From Bacteroidales bacterium (GTDB taxonomy: Bacteria; Bacteroidota; Bacteroidia; Bacteroidales; F082): 64,000 nucleotides of DNA. This document shows, piece by piece, positions 63,705-64,000 of this stretch. How positions within the stretch are numbered: position 1 is the first letter of the stretch; each line of letters opens with the position of its first letter. The notes beneath the pieces were generated by a model. It made no database searches. It was not told the origin of the DNA and saw only the letters and a list, made by a program, of their open reading frames with translations. The DNA lies in NCBI GenBank assembly GCA_900769945.1, contig CAAGIO010000023.1:62001-126000 (forward strand), in the 5' to 3' direction. Position numbers and translations under genes: made by a program.

Positions 63705-64000
63705 TTAATATGCAATGCCGTGAACTTCATTTATACGATATTCCATCTTTTGGAAATCGACCCCAAAAGCATGACAATGACCGACAATATCGAACCCAAG
63801 CGATTTATACAAGCCCATCAGATGCGGCATACCAGAATCAACAACCAAGGTTATCTTATTGTAACCTAATCCGATACCTCGCTGTATAGAGTCTTGTATC
63901 AATGCGCGCCCCACTCCACGTCCACGAAATGACGGAAGAACCGCCAACGAATCGAGATAGTACTCGCCCGGACATGTCTCCTGTTCAGACTCAGCATCTA
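63705..64000 (-). CDS. GNAT family N-acetyltransferase, C-terminal part
   Basis: The frame runs from the stop at 63705 through the right edge of the window, so the N-terminus is missing. Acetyl-CoA binding motif A reads YYLDSLAVLPSFRGRGVGRAL, with VVDSGMPHLMGLYKSLGF as motif B, both typical of GNAT enzymes. The substrate is unknown. A start at the TTG 63947 is possible but would cut off motif A's first strand, so the longer, incomplete form is preferred. It converges with ssrA. Confidence 0.85.
   Translation of the reverse strand, partial: DAESEQETCPGEYYLDSLAVLPSFRGRGVGRALIQDSIQRGIGLGYNKITLVVDSGMPHLMGLYKSLGFDIVGHCHAFGVDFQKMEYRINEVHGIAY

Noticed and set aside
1..64000. CRISPR array or prophage
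   Set aside because: No spaced direct repeats, no cas genes, and no phage structural or integrase genes were seen anywhere in the window.

Overview
The window is chromosomal DNA from a member of the Bacteroidetes, most likely order Bacteroidales. Four things point there. Promoters are of the TAnnTTTG (-7) / TTTG (-33) type. Shine-Dalgarno sequences are scarce. There are lineage-typical genes (DUF4290, DUF5606, a SecD-SecF fusion, an Omp28-type pair with type IX secretion tails, a PorE-like OmpA protein) and a linked rpsL-rpsG-fusA-rpsJ-rplC order without tuf. The tmRNA tag (GENNYAFAA) and the Cys-to-Asp MurA fit as well. No species can be named from the sequence alone.

Layout. 1-3.5 kb, minus strand: translation genes rpsL, rpsG, fusA, rpsJ and the start of rplC, behind a good promoter near 3.8 kb. 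4.2-12.6 kb, plus strand: UvrD/PcrA helicase, DUF4290, murA, then grpE-dnaJ and a NatA/NatB-like ABC exporter. 12.7-21.7 kb, plus: secDF, a PorE-like envelope protein, then purM-prfA-pyrF. 22-26.2 kb, minus: a secreted Omp28-type protein, ilvE, a methyltransferase. 26.5-31 kb, plus: htpG-lemA and two TPM-domain genes, then ftsE. 31-33.3 kb, minus: two glycosyltransferases. 33.4-36.7 kb, plus: murB and a second Omp28-type secreted protein. 37-45.6 kb, minus: pyrD-pyrK, DUF5606, and a tight five-gene run purB - ABC exporter - OYE flavoprotein - SDR - SDR. 46.4-51.7 kb, plus: lpd, a lytic transglycosylase, uvrA.

51.75-55.05 kb is a decayed accessory zone: a GC-rich structured repeat, an IS982-type transposase fragment, a broken DEDDh exonuclease, a RhuM-Fic gene split by one in-frame TGA, and the tail of a WYL regulator, with one intact gene (gamma-carbonic anhydrase) inside. 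55-63 kb returns to core genes: a glucosaminidase with LysM repeats, rsmG, an M16 peptidase, an MFS transporter, tRNA-Val, tRNA-Gly, a LOG-family gene, ssrA, and a GNAT acetyltransferase that runs off the right edge.

The most interesting signal is regulatory. grpE (first gene of grpE-dnaJ) and htpG (first gene of htpG-lemA-TPM-TPM) share a near-identical inverted repeat placed 11 bases upstream of a sigma-54-like TGGCA-N5-TTTG element. Both sets end about 60 bases before the start codon, and no other gene examined here has the pair. This suggests a dedicated heat-shock or envelope-stress control circuit distinct from the housekeeping promoters. The PorE-like protein also carries a C-terminal domain that looks like a catalytically dead retropepsin.
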